In this document: positions 43,992 to 52,889 of the stretch, piece after piece
Numbering within the stretch: position 1 is the first letter of the stretch
Layout: each line of letters starts with the position of its first letter
Assembly: GCF_010820665.1 (NCBI RefSeq)
Contig: NZ_JAAIKC010000009.1
Location: forward strand, 62,001 to 126,000
Reading direction: 5' to 3'
Source of the DNA: Paenibacillus sp. SYP-B3998
GTDB taxonomy: Bacteria > Bacillota > Bacilli > Paenibacillales > NBRC-103111
DNA: 64,000 nt
Position numbers and translations under genes: made by a program
Notes under the pieces: model-generated
What the model was told of the DNA's origin: nothing
The model's database searches: none
What the model saw: the letters and a program-made list of their open reading frames with translations, nothing else

Positions 43992-46592
43992 TTACTGCCA
44001 TGTTAAAGTGCTTGTAACCAGAGGAAGTTCGAAGGTATGAGCAAAGTTTGAACTAATGGGTCGAACGCGTACGGAGAAGTGGGGGCCATGCACGAGGTGT
44101 GATGGAATCGTGGCTGTATATTTCTGTGTTTGATCGATAAGCTCACCGGTGGGGTCCATAGGAACAATAACTTGTTGCCAGGAGCCGCTATTTTCTAAAT
44201 AGTAAACAGTTTCAACGATTGTATCTAAGGGCCAAATAGGACCGAATAAAATGTCTGCTGTAATTTCTTTTGTAGTTTGCTGATCCTGAACAGCAGGGAG
44301 TTGGGTTGAGGTTTTGGCGGAACGATCATCAATGCCAGTTATTTTTACATGATACCAATTACTGCTGATAAACCTTTTGTAATCGGCCACCTTGGTAGCG
44401 ACATCGTATCCATTTTGCGCGAAACGACGAGCTCGATCGGCGGTCGGCAGGTAAGTCAGCTCGGTATAGTCTTGAACCATGCGATGTGTATTATAGACAG
44501 GACTTAGTGACTCCATTGAACGCTTCATTCGATTAATCCATTGGTGAGGAAGCGAGCCCTGATTGTAGTAAAGGGGAATGATTTCTTGCTCCAGAATACG
44601 ATAAATGGCTTCTGTATTCTCTTTTTCCTGAGCATTCCAATCAGCAGCGGCCGCTGATCCGATTGCCCATCCATTGCTCCCATTGTAGGCTTCCTCCCAC
44701 CAACCATCCAGCACACTGAAATTCAGAATACCATTCAACGCGGCCTTTTGGCCGCTAGTTCCACTTGCTTCCAAAGGTCTGCGCGGATTATTCAGCCACA
44801 CATCAACTCCTTGGACTAAGTAGCGAGCCATATTCATGTCGTAATTTTCTAAAATGACGATCTTCCCGAGAAACTCTTTCTTTTGCGAAACGCGGTAGAT
44901 TTCACGAATAAGCTCTTGCCCTGGCTGATCAGCGGGATGAGCCTTCCCAGCAAAAATAAATTGCACGGGTCGTTCGGTATCATTAATGAGCTTTTTAAGT
45001 CGATACACATCGTTAAAAATTAAATTAGCTCGCTTATAAGTAGCAAATCTTCTAGCGAATCCAATCGTCAGCGCTTTGGGATCGAGATAGTGCCTGATTT
45101 CTTCTAAACGCGCCTCGGGCTCTCCGTTGCGTCTGCGCTGCTCAAGCAGGTTGCGTCTTGCAAAGACGATCATCTTCTCCTTCAACTGCATATGAACCTT
45201 CCAAATCGATTCGTCAGGAATCACATCGACCGCTTGCCACTGATGCTTATTTGCTTGTTCTTCTCGCCAAGATCCAGGGAGAAAGCGATCGAGAAGTGCT
45301 TTCCATTCGGGCGCTATCCATGTGTCCAAATGTACGCCATTCGTAATCGAGTCAATGGGTACCTCGCTAGCATCGATGTTGCCATGGAATTCGCGAAACA
45401 TCTCACGAGAAACTTGCCCATGCAGCTTACTAACGCCATTGCGAAGTCCTGCTGTATGCATGGCAAGGTGGGTCATATTGAATTGGCCCGTATGATGATC
45501 TAAACCGAGCTCAACAATTTGCTGTTTATAGCGAGATAAATCCTGAAGCAATGGACCTAAATAATGCTCAAGCGTACGGATTGAGAATGTATCGTGACCT
45601 GCGGGTACAGGTGTATGTGTCGTAAACACTGTCGCAGATCGAATCGTTTCGATAGCGGCATGGAAAGGAAGGCCAAGATGCAGCAGCTCTTTTAACCGCT
45701 CCAAGGTGAGGAAGGCAGCGTGGCCTTCATTGATATGATACACATTCGGATAATAGCCGATGGCCCGAAGCGCTTTTACACCGCCGATACCGAGCACGAT
45801 TTCTTGCGCAATTCGTGTATCATGATTTCCACCATATAGCTGAGCAGTGAGCTCGCGGTCGGTTTCATTGTTAGCGGCATGGTCAGCATCCAACAAATAG
45901 ACGGTAGTTCTTCCTACTTGAACGCTCCACACTTGTAAAGAAATTGTTCGACCAGGCATATCAATAGATACAATGAGGGGGTGATTATCTTTCCAAACAG
46001 GCTGAATAGGTAATTTTGCAAAGTCATATTGAAATAATTCAGCTTGTTGCCCTCCTGAAGCATCAATTTTCTGTGTGAAGTATCCCTTTTTATATAAAAG
46101 ACCTACGCCTACTAAAGGAATACCCAAATCGCTTGCTGATTTACAGTGATCACCAGCAAGGATGCCGAGTCCTCCTGAATAAATAGGCAAAGATTCATGG
46201 AAGCCAAACTCCGCTGAAAAGTAGGCAATTTGAACGTAACTACGATCAGCGTGTTTTTTTTGAAACCATGTGCTTTCACTCATATACGAGTCAAATTGAG
46301 AAATTACTTTACCATAAGCAGTTAGAAACGATTCATCATTACCGAGGGTTTCTACCTGTGAGTCATCTAAGTCATGAAGCAATCGCACAGGGTTATGACC
46401 GGATTGTTCCCATAACGATGCATCGATACGAGCAAACAGCTTCAACGCATCTGGGTTCCAGCTGAACCATAGATTGTGGGCAAGATCCGTCAGACGCTCG
46501 ATCGCTTGCGGCAAGGGTCTCGTTTCTTTCGTTAAGGCAGCTTGCATATCTTGGTGTCCTCTTCCTTTGTCTGGATTTTCGTGAATACCCAT
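43992..46592 (-). CDS. glgP: Alpha-glucan (glycogen) phosphorylase, GT35
   Basis: About 866 residues of the long bacterial type with an N-terminal DUF3417 region. Marks are AYFSAEFGFHESLPIYSGGLG, HINEGHAAFLTLE, TTHTPVPAGHDTF, SITNGVH, GFARRFATYKRA and the PLP lysine region SGTSGQKAALNG. The enzyme releases glucose-1-phosphate from glycogen or starch. ATG 46592 follows the ylbJ stop (46594-46596), so it is coupled to a sporulation membrane gene. A C-terminal extension of about 130 residues carries an additional beta domain absent from short GlgP. Confidence 0.92.
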   Translation of the reverse strand: MGIHENPDKGRGHQDMQAALTKETRPLPQAIERLTDLAHNLWFSWNPDALKLFARIDASLWEQSGHNPVRLLHDLDDSQVETLGNDESFLTAYGKVISQFDSYMSESTWFQKKHADRSYVQIAYFSAEFGFHESLPIYSGGLGILAGDHCKSASDLGIPLVGVGLLYKKGYFTQKIDASGGQQAELFQYDFAKLPIQPVWKDNHPLIVSIDMPGRTISLQVWSVQVGRTTVYLLDADHAANNETDRELTAQLYGGNHDTRIAQEIVLGIGGVKALRAIGYYPNVYHINEGHAAFLTLERLKELLHLGLPFHAAIETIRSATVFTTHTPVPAGHDTFSIRTLEHYLGPLLQDLSRYKQQIVELGLDHHTGQFNMTHLAMHTAGLRNGVSKLHGQVSREMFREFHGNIDASEVPIDSITNGVHLDTWIAPEWKALLDRFLPGSWREEQANKHQWQAVDVIPDESIWKVHMQLKEKMIVFARRNLLEQRRRNGEPEARLEEIRHYLDPKALTIGFARRFATYKRANLIFNDVYRLKKLINDTERPVQFIFAGKAHPADQPGQELIREIYRVSQKKEFLGKIVILENYDMNMARYLVQGVDVWLNNPRRPLEASGTSGQKAALNGILNFSVLDGWWEEAYNGSNGWAIGSAAAADWNAQEKENTEAIYRILEQEIIPLYYNQGSLPHQWINRMKRSMESLSPVYNTHRMVQDYTELTYLPTADRARRFAQNGYDVATKVADYKRFISSNWYHVKITGIDDRSAKTSTQLPAVQDQQTTKEITADILFGPIWPLDTIVETVYYLENSGSWQQVIVPMDPTGELIDQTQKYTATIPSHLVHGPHFSVRVRPISSNFAHTFELPLVTSTLTWQ

Positions 46593-46593
46593 A

Positions 46594-47844
46594 TTATCTT
46601 GTTCCACCAGCCTTTTCATACATAAGTTTAAGAAAGGAGTATGCGAAAAAGAGAAGCATAATGACAGAAACCGAGGTCAGAATAATCATCCCACTGACAG
46701 GTAGCAGGAGTTGTATAAAGCTTGACAGGGGAGATGCGGCGTTGTATTCCGGCAGAAATACGGTCATTTGTCCTCGCAATTGCTGCATAGGGTGCCAAAA
46801 TACGAGCACAATAGCAGCGGAGAGAAGAGCGTGTACAAAACGTGCCGTTACAAAAGGGAAGTATCGCAGATTCGTCTGGCTTAAGAGGCTTACGACTTGA
46901 GCATGTACGGAAAGACCGCCCCAAGACAGGATAAAAGCAGCGATGGCAACTTTGTTGGAAAGAACAAGTGAGGCAGCAGATGAGCCGGCAGCCTTCACAC
47001 CAAGTGTTACTTCGAACAATCCATTCATGACTGCCTGCGATAGTTCGTTGGGGAGACCTGTTACTTGCAGAATGGACTGGATGAGGACATACATCAGATT
47101 CATGGCTTTCGCCGCGGTTAACACTTCCAATACAACGGAAAAGAAAACAACCAATCCCCCAACAACGAAAATCAAGCTGAGGGACTGAAGAATCGATTGG
47201 CTAAGCAGCGCGCCTATCGCTCGGCCATCGCTCAACCTAGCTGTGTGCATCGCATGGAAGGCTCGCTTCCAGATCAAGCCCTTGCTGGGGGCCGTATGCA
47301 GGGTAGGGATGCTCTTCCTGCCGTGGAACCGCATGATTAACCCAATGAGCACAGAGCCGCCGTAATGGGCAATAGCGAGGATAATGGCTAGCGACGCATC
47401 ATGGAAAAAACCGATTGAGACCGCTCCAATTAGGAAAATCGGATCGGAGCTTGTAGTGAACGCGACCAGTCGTTCACCTTCTTCTCTATTCACCAGCTTC
47501 TGATCCCAGAGCTGGGAAGTTAATCTGGCGCCAACGGGGTAACCAGCGGCAAATCCCATCGCCATGACGAAGCCTCCGATGCCTGGGATGCGAAAAACGG
47601 GGCGCATCATCGGATCGAGCAGCGTTCCGAAGAAATGAACGATCCCGAAGCCGAGCAGCACTTCAGAGATAACGAAAAAAGGGAATAACGCGGGAAACAA
47701 AACATCCCACCAAATAGAAACACCGCGCAAGGCAGCGTTCAAACCGTCATCAGGGAAAAGAAACAAACAAATGAAGATCGCAACAATAACGAAAACGTTT
47801 AATAAAGCCGTGGTAAAGTTTCGTTTCGGCATAGCAGGGGACAC
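46594..47844 (-). CDS. ylbJ: Sporulation integral membrane protein YlbJ
   Basis: A 416-residue protein with about 8 membrane helices of the nucleoside-recognition (Gate) type. FPDDGLNAALRGVSIWWDVLFPALFPFF and GFAAGYPVGARLTSQLW are YlbJ hallmarks, as is SDPIFLIGAVSIGFF. YlbJ is sigma E-controlled and required for cortex formation in B. subtilis. It is followed at 1-2 bases by glgP, an unusual partner. Confidence 0.92.
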   Translation of the reverse strand: MSPAMPKRNFTTALLNVFVIVAIFICLFLFPDDGLNAALRGVSIWWDVLFPALFPFFVISEVLLGFGIVHFFGTLLDPMMRPVFRIPGIGGFVMAMGFAAGYPVGARLTSQLWDQKLVNREEGERLVAFTTSSDPIFLIGAVSIGFFHDASLAIILAIAHYGGSVLIGLIMRFHGRKSIPTLHTAPSKGLIWKRAFHAMHTARLSDGRAIGALLSQSILQSLSLIFVVGGLVVFFSVVLEVLTAAKAMNLMYVLIQSILQVTGLPNELSQAVMNGLFEVTLGVKAAGSSAASLVLSNKVAIAAFILSWGGLSVHAQVVSLLSQTNLRYFPFVTARFVHALLSAAIVLVFWHPMQQLRGQMTVFLPEYNAASPLSSFIQLLLPVSGMIILTSVSVIMLLFFAYSFLKLMYEKAGGTR

Positions 47845-47984
47845 CTCCTTCTTTCACTATATGAAAAGGGGTGGACATACATGCCGTCCCGAAAAACTTG
47901 GTCTTTGGTACTGTTCACTATTTATTTTTATGGTAAAATAGAACTAAGTTAAGTTCTTATATCCTTGCAGCGGGAGTGATTCTT

Positions 47985-48083
47985 ATGACTGGTGTGATTG
48001 CTGGTTTCCTCGTATGTGCTTTTGTGTTTGTCATTCGAGAAACATTAATGAACGCGGCTGAAGAGGATTTAGAAAACTACTAA
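47985..48083 (+). CDS. Small single-pass membrane protein, 32 residues
   Basis: ATG 47985 opens MTGVIAGFLVCAFVFVIRET and a short acidic tail ending ENY. GGGAG 8 bases upstream is a suitable ribosome binding site. It lies 30 bases before the hemoglobin gene on the same strand. One hydrophobic helix plus a charged cytoplasmic end; no family recognised. Confidence 0.5.
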   Translation: MTGVIAGFLVCAFVFVIRETLMNAAEEDLENY

Positions 48084-48113
48084 AAGTGAACGCAGTTAGA
48101 GGGGATATGCAGC

Positions 48114-48506
48114 ATGACAGACAGTGCTCGCACTACGTTATTTGAATTAATGGGGGGAGCCGAGGCGGTTCGCCGAGTTGTGGATGCCTTTTATCCGAAA
48201 GTGCAGAAAAACCCATTGCTGGCGCCATTGTTTCCTTCAGATATTACACCTGTTATTGAAAAGCAGAGCTTGTTCCTAAGCCAATTTTTTGGCGGACCTT
48301 CCTTATATTCCGATCACTATGGGCATCCCATGATGAGGGCAAGGCACATGCCGTTTCCAATTACAGTGGAGCGCGCAGATGCATGGCTTAGTTGCATGGC
48401 AGAGGCAATGGAGGAAGTAGGCTTACCTAAGGATCTTCGAGATTTTCTATTAGAAAGATTGAAAGGTTCCGCTTATCACTTTGTGAACACGCCTGAAACG
48501 GACTAG
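48114..48506 (+). CDS. yjbI: Group II truncated hemoglobin (YjbI type)
   Basis: A 130-residue globin of the trHbO group. TLFELMGGAEAVRRVVDAFYPKV opens helices A/B; QSLFLSQFFGGPSLYS lies at C-E; the proximal His is in RARHMPFPI; WLSCMAEAMEEVGL forms G-H. The B. subtilis homolog binds oxygen with high affinity and is associated with thiol-stress protection through yjbH. No yjbH neighbour here. Confidence 0.92.
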   Translation: MTDSARTTLFELMGGAEAVRRVVDAFYPKVQKNPLLAPLFPSDITPVIEKQSLFLSQFFGGPSLYSDHYGHPMMRARHMPFPITVERADAWLSCMAEAMEEVGLPKDLRDFLLERLKGSAYHFVNTPETD

Positions 48507-48554
48507 TTCTATACACCTACACTAACTACTTCTTACATAAGGTGGGGTTTCATC

Positions 48555-49256
48555 ATGTTTGAACCTTTATACGATATATCGGTGACCTGCACATATTGTA
48601 CTGGCATTTATAAGACGAAGAAAGTTCGCCCCAGCTTCAAGAAAGCGTTTAAAACGGACGCCGACTTCTGCTTATATTACAAGGATATCAATCCTGATTA
48701 TTATATCGTGCGAATTTGCCCCTTCTGTGGATACGCGCACACGGAGAACTTCTCTGATAAATGGAAGCCTGCGCAGAAGGAAATGTTCAGTTCTAGAGTG
48801 GCGAAGAACTGGAGCATGCGTAATTATTGCGAGGACCGCACGTGGGAAGTTGCGCTGCAAAGCTATAAGCTTGCTTTGCTCAGTGCGCAGATTAAGGAGG
48901 AAAAGCCGAGGCTTGTGGCTGGACTCCTTCATCATATCGCGTGGCTGTATCGCGATTGCAACAATTGGGAGCAGGAGAAGCGGTTTCTGAATTTTGCGCT
49001 TGATGCTTATGTGAGTGTCTATGAGACCGAAGGAACGGATATCAATAACGCCCGCTTAATGTATCTTATAGGTGAGTTGAATCGTAGGTTGAGTAATTAT
49101 CAGGAAGCGGTAAAGTGGTTTTCTCGTATAATTAATGATCGTAAGATCATGGATGCGAGTATGATACGAGCAAGTCGTGAACAGTGGATGGTCACAAGAG
49201 AGGATATGTTGGCCTCTCGATTGGAATTACCTGAAGAAATGAAAAAGGCTACATAA
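48555..49256 (+). CDS. DUF2225-family protein
   Basis: A 233-residue cytoplasmic protein. N-terminal zinc-like motifs CTYC (residues about 12-15) and CPFCGYAHTENF are followed by a helical, TPR-like region (LVAGLLHHIAWLYRDC, then LNRRLSNYQEAVKWFSRII). This is DUF2225, widespread in Firmicutes and of unknown function. It is 48 bases after the hemoglobin gene and may be co-transcribed. Confidence 0.85.
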   Translation: MFEPLYDISVTCTYCTGIYKTKKVRPSFKKAFKTDADFCLYYKDINPDYYIVRICPFCGYAHTENFSDKWKPAQKEMFSSRVAKNWSMRNYCEDRTWEVALQSYKLALLSAQIKEEKPRLVAGLLHHIAWLYRDCNNWEQEKRFLNFALDAYVSVYETEGTDINNARLMYLIGELNRRLSNYQEAVKWFSRIINDRKIMDASMIRASREQWMVTREDMLASRLELPEEMKKAT

Positions 49257-49260
49257 ATGA

Positions 49261-49324
49261 AAATGAACGCTTATCAATTTTGGGATGCGAGCTTGTACCC
49301 AGAACTAATAAGCGTTCATTTTTG
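49261..49324. terminator. Terminator between DUF2225 and diguanylate cyclase genes
   Basis: AAAATGAACGCTTA (49261-49274) and TAAGCGTTCATTTT (49310-49323) with an inner GGG/CCC stem. It overlaps the 3' end of the convergent diguanylate cyclase gene. Confidence 0.82.
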
Positions 49325-50416
49325 ATTATCCATGTTAGCACCGTTGTAAAAAGTGAAACGGTTTTTACCATTATGTTTGGATTCATACAGTGCGTAGTCA
49401 GCTTCAGAGATGATATGCTGCAGCTCTGCCTGCGGCGTTTGTGTGATAGAGATTCCTATTGAGATGGTAATTGATGGTTTATTGTTGGGGTTAGACTTAT
49501 CGAGAAAGCGGTCGGCTACAGACGTGCAAAGTCGCTCAGCATACACAGCAAGTTGTAAAGGATCGATCTCTGTGCTCAGAAGTACGAATTCTTCGCCACC
49601 ATAACGAGCAACGTAATCCTGTTCATTGATGTGATGCCTCAGCACACTGGCAATATCCCGAAGCAGCTGGTCGCCTTCCAAATGTCCATAGTAATCGTTA
49701 TATAGCTTGAAGTTATCGATGTCAATCATCATAATAGATACCTTGCGCTTTCGCATCGCATTGCTGGCTATTGAGATAAAGCTACGCAAGTTAGGCAAGT
49801 GAGTTAATCCATCTTGATTCGCTTGAAGCTCTAGTTGTCGTTGAAGCCGCCAGTTCTTATTTTCATCATTGACCATCGCAACAATGAGGATGAACGCAGC
49901 CATCATGATAAAAAGCATAAACAACTGGTCCGCGGCGTATTCCAAGGAGAGACTATGGGCTTGGTAGGCGTGGGTAACCAATCGCACGATGAACACAAGG
50001 GTGCATATTTGTAGGCCATGACGAATAGGAATGTCCAAGAAACCATTCCGGTATTCTTTATTATGAAACAAAGAACTAAGTAATGCAGGCGCTATAAGAT
50101 CTTGGGCAACAATGAAGATGCCATGGTTTTCATGGAGGATAAAACTGTAGCCAGCAGGGAGTATAGTGGATAGTAATGCTACAGGAAGTCCGTAACGCAA
50201 GCCTGCCATAAACATCGGCAAGGATCGTAAATCAATCAAGCCAAGTGTTTGGGGAAGTGGTTCGAGCATCATAATGATGCTCGCCAAACCCGTAAGCAGA
50301 GGCGCGAGAAGGTGCTCATACGACTCAATGAGCATCTTGCCGCGCACCTTTATCGCGATGTAGTTTAGGGTGACTAACGTACATGCGCTTGTTAGAGGAA
50401 TGAGATATTCATTCAT
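49316..50416 (-). CDS. Membrane diguanylate cyclase (GGDEF domain)
   Basis: A 366-residue protein. About six membrane segments of the 5TM-5TMR_LYT sensor type fill residues 1-200 (GLIDLRSLPMFMAGLRYGLPVALLST is the diagnostic loop). The GGDEF domain follows: DGLTHLPNLRSF, IDIDNFKLYNDYYGHLEGD, and an intact active loop GGEEF. The inhibitory RxxD site, expected five residues earlier, reads NEQD, so product inhibition is probably absent. It makes c-di-GMP; the PilZ protein at 43185-43892 could be a receptor. Confidence 0.9.
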   Translation of the reverse strand: MNEYLIPLTSACTLVTLNYIAIKVRGKMLIESYEHLLAPLLTGLASIIMMLEPLPQTLGLIDLRSLPMFMAGLRYGLPVALLSTILPAGYSFILHENHGIFIVAQDLIAPALLSSLFHNKEYRNGFLDIPIRHGLQICTLVFIVRLVTHAYQAHSLSLEYAADQLFMLFIMMAAFILIVAMVNDENKNWRLQRQLELQANQDGLTHLPNLRSFISIASNAMRKRKVSIMMIDIDNFKLYNDYYGHLEGDQLLRDIASVLRHHINEQDYVARYGGEEFVLLSTEIDPLQLAVYAERLCTSVADRFLDKSNPNNKPSITISIGISITQTPQAELQHIISEADYALYESKHNGKNRFTFYNGANMDNQK

Positions 50417-50452
50417 AGGGGCTTTCTCTACTCCTTAGCCCGTAAGCTACGA

Positions 50453-50650
50453 TTATTTCTTTCGTATAGGGCAGTCCGCTAATAAATAATCGCGGTCTGT
50501 ATCGACGAGTGTTAGCTTATTGTAACAGCAAGGAAACACTAGCAGTTTTTTCATGCCTTCGTGAATGGATGTCAGTTCGCGGATTTTGAGTGGTAACAGC
50601 ACATTGGAGCTATGGCAAAAGGGACATTCCGCCACATAGACGTCCTTCAT
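50453..50650 (-). CDS. Small cysteine-rich protein, possible zinc ribbon
   Basis: A 65-residue product starting MKDVYVAECPFCHSSNV and containing FPCCYNK and DCPIRKK, so CxxC near the N-terminus and two further cysteine groups could bind zinc. I prefer ATG 50650; the longer frame to 50689 has no ribosome binding site. Unknown function; lies between the diguanylate cyclase and yycC-like genes on the same strand. Confidence 0.55.
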   Translation of the reverse strand: MKDVYVAECPFCHSSNVLLPLKIRELTSIHEGMKKLLVFPCCYNKLTLVDTDRDYLLADCPIRKK

Positions 50651-50692
50651 TATAATCTCATAGGGCCAAGTGTTTGAGAAAGGTATCAACGG

Positions 50693-50857
50693 TTACTTCG
50701 TTTCTGGGTTACTGACATCAGATGACGAAGCTTTGGCAAGCTCGGCTAGTTTTTGCAGTAAAATGTGTTGTGGCATATGCATCAAATGTTCTAGCGGCAC
50801 TTTGAGCTGTTCGGCTAGCTTAATTGCTGTCTCTGGAGAAATTTGTAACGGTTTCAT
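50693..50857 (-). CDS. yycC: YycC-like small protein
   Basis: A 54-residue protein. MKPLQISPETAIKLAEQL and PLEHLMHMPQHILLQKL match my memory of the B. subtilis YycC family. GGAAGG precedes ATG 50857. Function unknown; the family is conserved in Bacillales. Confidence 0.7.
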   Translation of the reverse strand: MKPLQISPETAIKLAEQLKVPLEHLMHMPQHILLQKLAELAKASSSDVSNPETK

Positions 50858-51011
50858 AATGAAATACACCTTCCTGTTCCGGATTGTCCTCATAGAACTA
50901 TACTTAATTGATATCATACTTTTTACCTATAAGCAATGCTGACATTGAGGATAATTGGCGATCATAGGTTGTTTATGATTTAATAATAGAAGGAAAGGAT
51001 AGGTGATAAAC

Positions 51012-52814
51012 TTGTTGAAATTACCTCTTAGTCAAACGTGGAATTTGGACTCTTTTTTCGTAGGTGGCAGTGAATCTCCTGCGTTCGCTTCATTTCTAAA
51101 GGAGTTACAAACTTCTATTGCCTTATTTCAAGAACAAATTGGACGTACCCAATCACCCCAACATGCAGATGATACTGCTTCCTTAACGAAGCTAGTTGAG
51201 TTACTTCAACAAATTCTAAAAAATATTAGCGAGGCAGATTCTTTCGTAGGATGTTTACTTGCTGATAATCAAAAAGATAAGAAAGCGGCAGCTCTTGGCG
51301 GTCAGGTCAAAAGTTTATATGCTGAGTTTCTATCTTCACGAACGAATTTTGATCAAGTGTTAGCTGGTATCCCAGATGCTGTATGGAAGGTATTGTTGGA
51401 AAAAGAGCCTTTTCAAGCTTTGGCGTTCCCGCTGAGCGAGCGCCGTGCGCTGGCTCAAGAGAAGCTATCCCCAGAGCAGGAAGCTTTAATCAATGATTTA
51501 GCCGTTGATGGCTACCATGGTTGGGGCGATCTGTACAATACGACGGTAAGCCAATTCCGGATGCCTGTTGAAGTTGATGGCGAGACAGTGGAATTATCCG
51601 CAGGTCAAGCTTTCAATAAGCTTCACACAGAGAACCGTGAAGAGCGTATCGAGCTATTCGGGAAATGGGAACAAGCATGGGCAGACAAAGCCGATTACTG
51701 CGCAGAAGCTTTGAATCATTTAGCTGGGTTTCGTCTTCAAGTTTATAAATATAGAGGCTGGAAAACGATACATAAAGAACCGCTTGCCATTAATCGTATG
51801 CAAGAGCAAACGCTGAATGTCATGTGGGATGTCATTGATCGGAACAAAGCAATCTTCGTTGATTATCTCAACCGTAAGGCGAAGCTGATGGGCGTTGAAA
51901 AACTTTCTTGGGTCGATGTGGATGCGCCACTGGGCGATTCTTCGAAAAAAATCTCTTATGATGAGGGCGCTGGCCTCATTGTGGATCAGTTCGATCGATT
52001 TAGTCCAAAGCTTGCGGCGTTCTCGGCGCAAGCCTTTGAGAATCGATGGATTGAAGCCGAAGATCGAGCGGGCAAACGACCTGGAGGATTCTGTACGTCC
52101 TTCCCGGTAAAAGGCGAGACTCGTATTTTTATGACCTATGGCGGTACGCTTAACAATGTTTCCACGCTTGCTCATGAGCTTGGTCACGGCTATCACCAAC
52201 ATGTGATGAACGATATGCCTGCATTAGCACAAGAGTATGCGATGAACGTCGCAGAAACGGCATCTACTTTTGCGGAGATGATCGTTGCTGATGCAGTCGT
52301 AAAGAGCGCGACCTCCGATGAAGAGCGAATTGTTTTGCTCGAGGACAAAATCCAACGCGCCATCGCGTTTTTTATGAACATTCATGCGCGGTTTATCTTT
52401 GAAACGAATTTCTATGAGGAACGTCGACAAGGTCTTGTTAGTGTCGAGCGTTTGAATGAGCTGATGGTAGAAGCGCAGAAAATAGCTTACAAAGATGCGC
52501 TGAGCAGTTACCACCCTCATTTCTGGGCGGCAAAATTGCATTTCTACGCGACGGATGTTCCCTTTTACAATTTCCCCTACACGTTCGGATATCTGTTCAG
52601 TGCAGGCATCTATGCAAGAGCGGTTCAAGAAGGTACGGCCTTTGAAGATAAATATGTGGCCCTGCTGCGCGACACTGGCAGTATGACTGTCGAAGAACTG
52701 GGACAGAAGCATCTGGGTGTTGATCTGACACAGCCCGATTTCTGGCAAAGTGCAGTTGACATGGCCATAGAAGATGTTAAGCAATTCATGGCACTCACGG
52801 AAGACAAGGTTTAA
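51012..52814 (+). CDS. pepF: M3-family oligoendopeptidase F
   Basis: About 600 residues. The zinc motif HELGHGYH begins at residue 388 in STLAHELGHGYHQHVM, with the third ligand Glu in AETASTFAEMIV. The N-terminal helical lid (residues 20-200) and the FYNFPYTFGYLFSAG segment near the C-terminus are family features. It cuts short peptides in the cytoplasm. AGGTGAT (51001-51007) supports the TTG at 51012 (or 51015); GTG 51003 overlaps that site. Confidence 0.9.
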   Translation: MLKLPLSQTWNLDSFFVGGSESPAFASFLKELQTSIALFQEQIGRTQSPQHADDTASLTKLVELLQQILKNISEADSFVGCLLADNQKDKKAAALGGQVKSLYAEFLSSRTNFDQVLAGIPDAVWKVLLEKEPFQALAFPLSERRALAQEKLSPEQEALINDLAVDGYHGWGDLYNTTVSQFRMPVEVDGETVELSAGQAFNKLHTENREERIELFGKWEQAWADKADYCAEALNHLAGFRLQVYKYRGWKTIHKEPLAINRMQEQTLNVMWDVIDRNKAIFVDYLNRKAKLMGVEKLSWVDVDAPLGDSSKKISYDEGAGLIVDQFDRFSPKLAAFSAQAFENRWIEAEDRAGKRPGGFCTSFPVKGETRIFMTYGGTLNNVSTLAHELGHGYHQHVMNDMPALAQEYAMNVAETASTFAEMIVADAVVKSATSDEERIVLLEDKIQRAIAFFMNIHARFIFETNFYEERRQGLVSVERLNELMVEAQKIAYKDALSSYHPHFWAAKLHFYATDVPFYNFPYTFGYLFSAGIYARAVQEGTAFEDKYVALLRDTGSMTVEELGQKHLGVDLTQPDFWQSAVDMAIEDVKQFMALTEDKV

Positions 52815-52848
52815 CACATCGAGAATGGCGTTTCTCGGTATAATCATA

Positions 52849-52886
52849 AAGAAGGCTATCCCTGTCATAAGGGGTAGCCTTCTATT
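52849..52886. terminator. Terminator between pepF and the chemotaxis receptor
   Basis: AGAAGGCTATCCC (52851-52863) and GGGGTAGCCTTCT (52872-52884). Confidence 0.85.
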
Positions 52887-52889
52887 GAT

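Noticed and set aside
45158-45503. Plus-strand open frames inside glgP
   Set aside because: Antisense shadows of a strongly conserved gene, without ribosome binding sites.
51720-52868. Minus-strand open frames across pepF (160 and 214 codons)
   Set aside because: Antisense to well-conserved peptidase motifs; they carry no known domain.
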